NCBI GenBank assembly: GCA_010093685.1 | Contig: MU006232.1 | Span: 1,017,427 to 1,081,426, forward strand | Direction of reading: 5' to 3' | Length of the DNA: 64,000 nt | DNA from: Ophiobolus disseminans | Taxonomy: Eukaryota; Ascomycota; Dothideomycetes; Pleosporales; Phaeosphaeriaceae | Part shown: one piece after another, positions 59,138-64,000 of the stretch | Numbering within the stretch: position 1 is the first letter of the stretch | Layout of the letters: each line of letters begins with the position of its first letter | Position numbers and translations under genes: made by a program | Notes under the pieces: model-generated | What the model was told of the DNA's origin: nothing | Database searches by the model: none | What the model saw: only the letters and a program-made list of their open reading frames with translations

Positions 59138-59947
59138 ATGTCCACAACCACCGTCACGCAACCACCAGCCGCGAAGAAGCGCGGGCGCCCGAAGAAAGTC
59201 GTACCCGGAGATGCGGGGGTAATTGCGGCCGAGCAAGGAAAATCGGCTGCGACCAAAACAGCTGGGAAGGCCGCGGCGGTCATGGATAAGGCGAAGACAG
59301 TGCCAGCGCGGACAACGAAGAGCAGCAGTGTTGCGAAGAAGGATGCGCCGAAGCCTGCTGCAACGACACGACCAGCGCCACCTCCAACCCCAGAAACGAG
59401 TCCGCTATCGAACAAGGCACAAGCTACAGCCACGAAACCCGCACAGAAAGATTCTGCTGCGCAAATAACAAGCCCAATCCTCGACAAAGTCCGCGCAAGA
59501 GGCACATTGCACATACCCACCCCTTCAACGAAACTCCCAACACCGCCAAACCAAACAAATTCACCTCGCCCAACTACCAAACCCCCAAAAGCTACAAACC
59601 CCCACCCCTCCTCACCCGCACACCAACCCTCCAAACAACGCAATACCACCATCCCCCTCCCCCGCGCCCCCCTGCGCGCCCCCTCACCCACCGCCTACGC
59701 CCCTCCCACACCCGCGTCCGGTGCGCCTCGTACTCCCCCGCCGCAGCGCCCACGCACGACACGCAACATCGAGCCGACACCCGACTTGCGGCTGCCTGCG
59801 AAATACAAGCCCGTGGCGAGGCGGCTCACGGCAATTATGGTCGGGATACCGTTTATCATTGTGGGCGGGTGGGAATTGTATGGACGGTGGAGGAAGGAGG
59901 TGGGGAGGAAGTTTGGGGAGAGGGAAGTGGAGGGGAAGGGACTTTGA
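59138..59947 (+). CDS. AT-hook protein with C-terminal membrane span
   Basis: A single exon of 269 residues. An AT-hook, KKRGRPKKV, lies at residues 13-21. A long Ala/Pro/Thr/Lys-rich disordered part follows (about 22-215). An ordered end, PDLRLPAKYKPVARRLTAIM, leads into a hydrophobic stretch (about 232-250, VGIPFIIVGGWELYG) and a short basic tail. Both a DNA-binding motif and a single membrane span are visible, an uncommon pair. An inner nuclear membrane location would reconcile them, but this is inference. The family is unnamed as far as I know. The first ATG in the frame is used. Confidence 0.8.
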   Translation: MSTTTVTQPPAAKKRGRPKKVVPGDAGVIAAEQGKSAATKTAGKAAAVMDKAKTVPARTTKSSSVAKKDAPKPAATTRPAPPPTPETSPLSNKAQATATKPAQKDSAAQITSPILDKVRARGTLHIPTPSTKLPTPPNQTNSPRPTTKPPKATNPHPSSPAHQPSKQRNTTIPLPRAPLRAPSPTAYAPPTPASGAPRTPPPQRPRTTRNIEPTPDLRLPAKYKPVARRLTAIMVGIPFIIVGGWELYGRWRKEVGRKFGEREVEGKGL

Positions 59948-60336
59948 TGGGGGTTGAGGGTTGATGGATGGGAAACATGGATGTGGGTGTGTATATGTAT
60001 AAATAATGTATATATGCTAACTATAAATAATCTACATTTTAATGCTAGTATGCACCCTCTTCTCCCCCAGATGTTGTATCTGCCTTCTAATATCAAACAT
60101 GAGAACCGAAAGAAATGTATCTAATGTATTGACAGAAAAGAAGGAAGGGGTGCGTTCGATATTCGATACAAGCCATTCGTCGCAGTGACATCTTGGTCCG
60201 AATAATTGGTAGCCTCGCGACAACATCTGCGCTTTGTTCGTAGGGTATCAACCGACCCTCAGGCATCACCTCCAGCGCTCTTCCGTCGCCCAGACGTAGC
60301 CCTCGTAGCCGAAAGACCGAGCGGAGTCGGCGGTAT
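59948..60336. other. Convergent 3' region, 389 bases
   Basis: AT-rich 3' region between the AT-hook/membrane gene and the lipase gene; it includes runs such as tatatgtataaataatgta. Likely holds both 3' UTRs. No gene seen. Confidence 0.5.
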
Positions 60337-62797
60337 TTAAGAAGCCTGAGCACTACTTCGCCGACTCCCAGAACTTGTCGTCGGCATTGGCGCCACAGAC
60401 GCACCGGCAGATGCATCCGGCTCCGTAGACGCTGGCGGATGGAACAACTTCTTGTAGCGAAGCTCCGCAGAGCTAGGCCCCGCCTTGGGAGGGGAAGCAG
60501 GCGTCATAGTGAGGTTCAATATTTCGCCAGTGCGACGATCGCTCGAGGTGGACACGGTGGGAGATGTCGAAAGCGCCGGGTGCAAAAGCGTTGAAGTCTG
60601 TGACGAAGATTGGAAAGGTACATGGTCGCTTGCCGACGGGTCGTGAGAGGCAGGAGAGGTGATGGGCGACGATGTATGGTCGGTAGTGTCGGAATCGACT
60701 TCGGCAAAGTAGTCGCGGTCGGATGAGTCTTCATTGGTGGGCGACATGATTTGGAATAGAGGAGTATGAATAGGCTTGAAGTCCGGGCCTTCAGTTCGTT
60801 TCCTGGAAGAGTTTGCGGCGGCTTGCTCGATTGGTGCCGCGATGAAATGCGTTGGCGTTCTCAAGGTGGCGCGATGCAAGAACGGACTTGTTGGTGCTGA
60901 TTTGCGCTGTAAGGGGCTGGAAGGCTCCGTCGTGTCAAAACGGGTGATTTTGTGAGATGACTTTGACCGCCTCGCATGAGAAAGGTTGTTGTCCGCTGAT
61001 GCCGGCCTGCCTTGGTTGTTGATGCGATCCTGCTCCATGTCCGCAATCATAGCTCGCCCCTCCAACTCATGGACAGCCGCATCCAACGCAAGCTCTATTG
61101 AGACGTGGTTTTGTATTCTCGATAGCTTCGGCCACGTCGCGCGTTGGCCAGCTAGCATGCACCCGACCATATATTCAGGCGTGGGATTTGAGAGAACCCT
61201 AGGAAAGTCGACTAGCGAGATGTGAGGGAAGATGTTGATGTCACCAGAGTAGCGCTGGCTGAGTACGGATCTAAGCTTTGTTACAATGCTTGGCAAGATG
61301 CCCATGTCCACGAGGACCTGCATGCGATGGATGAGTTCTCCTCTCGCAAGGCTGAGCGAGGTCATCAGCCGATCATGTGTTATGGACGACGTCATGGACT
61401 GCGACGCCGTGTTCATACCCGCGTCCTTTTCCAAGAATGGGATAACGTGAGGATTTACCTGGGACACGATGAAGTGATTGACATTCCACATCTCAGCTAG
61501 TCGAGTCATGGGGAGGTCGTTGTCTACAGAGCCGTCGATCCAGGTGGCATCTGGATTAGGGTCCCATGGTACAAGCCCACGGGTCGGGTCCTTGGCTAGT
61601 AGTGTCGCCTTCTTGTATACCAGAGGGACGGAGCATGAGGTGCAGACTGCTGACCAGATGACGACGTTCGGAGCGGTGAGGTAGTTGAGCAGTCTTGGCA
61701 GCTCAAAGTGTGAGGATGTTGACACTGGAATGTTTAGTATCCGTTGAGTCCGGAAGTATGCCTCCTGGAAAGTCATGTCGCCCAGTAGGCCTTGCATAAC
61801 GCGTGATAGGTGTGAGATATCGAACAAACCGCCAGTCTGGAACATGCGCACGACTTTTGACAGGTACCCCTCGGACTCTCCAAATTTCTCGAATACATCA
61901 AGATCACCGTTGCAAAACTCGTGCATGACAGCGGGGATTTCCTCGTCGATCTTAGAGCACAGCACAGCGGCAACGATGCTGCCGGCAGATGCGCCAGATA
62001 TGATGCGTGGGAGTAGACGGGTGTCCCATAGGCACTTGACGACTCCAATGTGGTTCATGCCAAAGGTGCCACCTCCAGACAGCAGCAGCGCGCTTCGTCC
62101 AAAGGATTGGCGTGTGTGTTTGATCTGGTCGACTAGTCGCCGCGGCGTGAAGGGGCACTGATCTCCCTGCTTGGCCGAGACGTCCAACAAGGCTGCGAGA
62201 GTCTTCTCAAGCGACTCAATGTACCTCTCGATCAGCTTCTTGGTGCCGATGTGTGAGTGCTTGTACAGGCTCAGATCGCCCATGCCGCCAAGGTCCCGCG
62301 TCAGGGCTGTGCGTAGGTGGAAATGCATCCTGTTCACGTCGCAGCTCATGCGCGCCTCGTCCAGCTCTTTCAGCCGGGTGGCGACGAGGGCAGCATCGTA
62401 CTCGTCCGAGTCGTCTTCCTCTTTCCAGGGATCGTTCCCTTCGCAGGCGTCGAGTTCAGCTGCGGCGTCCTTCCATTCGTTGTACGTCTCGGCCTGCAGC
62501 ATGGTTAGCATGTGACAGTGACAAGCACCAATGTCAGGTACCCACGTCTTGCAGGCGCTGGTATAGAATCTGCCGGCGCTGGGCATCCCTTCCAGTCGCG
62601 TCCGTTCCGGCTACGCTGGGCTTGCTGCTGACCGCGTTGTTCAGTGTTCCCACTGGGTCTCGCACCAGCTGGACGAGAGAGCCGAGGAGCCTGCCATCGC
62701 TCCTGCTCTTCCTTATGACCCGAGGGCCATTTCTCGGTCCCCCAGAGTGCAGCCGCGCACTGCCTACCGAGAATAGCGTGTCGGAGAGGAAGGACAT
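60337..62797 (-). CDS. Patatin-like triacylglycerol lipase (Tgl3/4/5 group)
   Basis: Exons are 62797-62546 and 62493-60337 with a 52-base intron (gtgggt...ctgcag); the junction gives YQRLQDAETYNEWKDAAAEL, which fits the family. The product has 802 residues. The N-terminus (MSFLSDTLFSVGSARLHSGG) carries no clear signal peptide. A helical N-terminal region with DACEGNDPWKEE precedes the patatin domain. The oxyanion loop LLLSGGGTFGMNHIGVVK is followed by the nucleophile motif GASAGS with Ser253, and the catalytic Asp is in WIDGSVDNDLPM, near residue 404. The last 250 residues are Ser/Thr/Pro-rich and disordered. In yeast Tgl3, Tgl4 and Tgl5 break down triacylglycerol on lipid droplets and can act on lysophospholipids. 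The gene is complete. Confidence 0.93.
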
Positions 62798-64000
62798 GGA
62801 GAGGTGCCGTCCGCCATGCGCGAGCGAGCGTCGGTTCGGCCGGCGGTCAAGAGGGCGTCTGATGTGTGTCGCACGGTGATGTAGGCCACGGGGCGGTGGT
62901 GTAGGTCGGAGGAAGCGTCTTCAAATGTGAAGGAGTGGCTCGTTGCAGCAGGTAGTAGTAGAAGTGCGTGTCGGTGTAGAGTCACGGTGGTGGTCGGCGT
63001 CGTCATGCGCTTCTTGACACGCGAATCGCTCCCACCAGGGCTGCACAGATTGCACGGGATGTGTGACTCGACTGCAACTGTCAAGCCAGCAGACATGTGC
63101 GTGCAAAAGAGCGGACATTGAGGCCTAAGTAGGGGCCCTGCCCAGCCTGGCGAGATGGCTGCACGGCGATGAATGAAGAATGGCACATGGCCGACCAGCG
63201 TCATACCTCTAGCCCTCAAGGCTAACACAAAGAAGCTTCGCCAGCGCCCCAATCCCAGCTCGTGCATTTTCACACGAGACATGTGCCGGCACTGCCTGAC
63301 TGGGACCTGCAGCAGTACTTGGTACACTAATTTGCCCGCCCTCGCGAATGTCCTCAGTATGGTGTGGACTTCCGGTCCAGTGTGGCGACGTCCGCGGAGC
63401 TGTCTATCTGATACTTGCCTTCGGTCTCGCGGCGCAACAAGGCCAGCGCAGAAAGAACAGCGCAACAAAGGCGCTGGGACATGTACTTGAAATGTCATCC
63501 CACTCCTCAGCATGGCAGGGATCAGAGGCCTGCAGAACGTGGGGTCGGGTCTTTTCCTCATCCGACGTCCATCTTCGATACGCCCCGGCTTTTGCGGTCC
63601 ACGAGGTACACCTGCATGAAACATTTTGCGCAAGAGGCGGATGTCATCTGCATCTATCGCTTACACATTCCCACACGTTTTTCACATGTCAGCCTCATTA
63701 ATCACAACACGATATATGTGGGTACCAGTACAGAACAAGTGCGAATATTATCTATTCAGAAAAGCCTTACGCGGCTGCCTGAACATGCATCTCCAGTTCA
63801 CATGCACCTATTAGACTCCACTCCACGCCCACCATCCCACCCCCCATCCCAGATGCCCGCCCACTAACACCATGCTTGCGCTGAGAAAACCAACAAACTA
63901 CTAATACAGAAAATGCTATGCAATGGAGATTGCTCATGCAAATGACGAATGCCCACGAAGGGTATCCAAAGACCCAAGAGAGCTCTTCAAGAAGGGTATG
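62798..64000. other. Right-edge region, 1.2 kb
   Basis: Upstream of the lipase gene, likely its promoter and 5' UTR. A 289-codon frame on the minus strand (62764-63633) overlaps the lipase start and has an Arg/His-rich make-up unlike a real protein. The window ends before any next gene becomes visible. Confidence 0.5.

Noticed and set aside
62764..63633. 289-codon open frame on the minus strand upstream of the lipase
   Set aside because: It overlaps the lipase start in another frame, is rich in Arg, His and Cys, and shows no domain or start context; more likely a chance frame in the promoter region.
1..64000. tRNA, 5S rRNA, spliceosomal RNA, CRISPR array, intact transposon or secondary-metabolite cluster
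   Set aside because: I looked for the T-arm consensus, 5S-like boxes, terminal repeats with transposase and clustered biosynthetic enzymes and found none that hold up by eye.

Overview
The window reads as nuclear DNA of a filamentous ascomycete (Pezizomycotina). A Dothideomycete is my best guess, held with low confidence because it rests on the general look of the proteins. Support for the group: most introns are 47-97 bases long (two exceptions reach 83-211) with GT..AG ends and CTAAC/CTGAC-like branch sites, genes lie on both strands without operons, and the set of proteins is fungal: eisosome Pil1, Sam37, Rtc5, Rad2/XPG, Sed5, a Tgl-type patatin lipase, a Fat1-type acyl-CoA synthetase. Every spliced model given here was joined by eye and its exon lengths sum to a multiple of three.

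Layout. 1-2.8 kb: two tandem paralogues for cysteine-rich, single-span membrane proteins without signal peptides; the first runs off the left edge. 4.3-5.5 kb: a broken gene of the LigD-type 3'-phosphoesterase family with five in-frame stops and a frameshift. 5.6-7.4 kb: an AT-hook protein, divergent from a FAT1-like acyl-CoA synthetase (8.3-10.3 kb), which converges on RAD2/XPG (10.4-14.4 kb). 14.4-21.8 kb: 7.4 kb with no gene I can support. 21.8-24.3 kb: a conserved unknown protein and SAM37 from a 182-base divergent promoter. 25-29 kb: PIL1, a Gfo/Idh/MocA oxidoreductase and mitochondrial bL36m, all rightward. 29.2-34.8 kb: RTC5 and a long E2-like protein, both leftward. 35.8-36.6 kb: a second broken gene. 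37.5-47.9 kb: two very long, mostly disordered proteins (2158 and 1221 residues), both leftward. 48.7-49.8 kb: SED5. 51.3-53.1 kb: a Cys/His plus coiled-coil protein. 53.9-56.5 kb: RPB6 and TFIIIA, divergent. 57.3-60 kb: a 2EXR/F-box-like protein and an AT-hook protein with a terminal membrane segment. 60.3-62.8 kb: a patatin lipase. The last 1.2 kb shows no gene.

This is mostly housekeeping sequence: lipid handling (FAT1, lipase), membranes and traffic (Pil1, Sed5, Sam37, Rtc5), DNA repair (Rad2) and transcription (Rpb6, TFIIIA). There is no biosynthetic cluster, no intact transposon, no CRISPR array, and no tRNA or rRNA gene that I could find. The parts most worth a second look are the tandem six-cysteine receptor-like pair, the two pseudogenes with mostly transition-type stops, the E2 protein with an RGG tail, the AT-hook/membrane protein and the 7.4 kb empty stretch.
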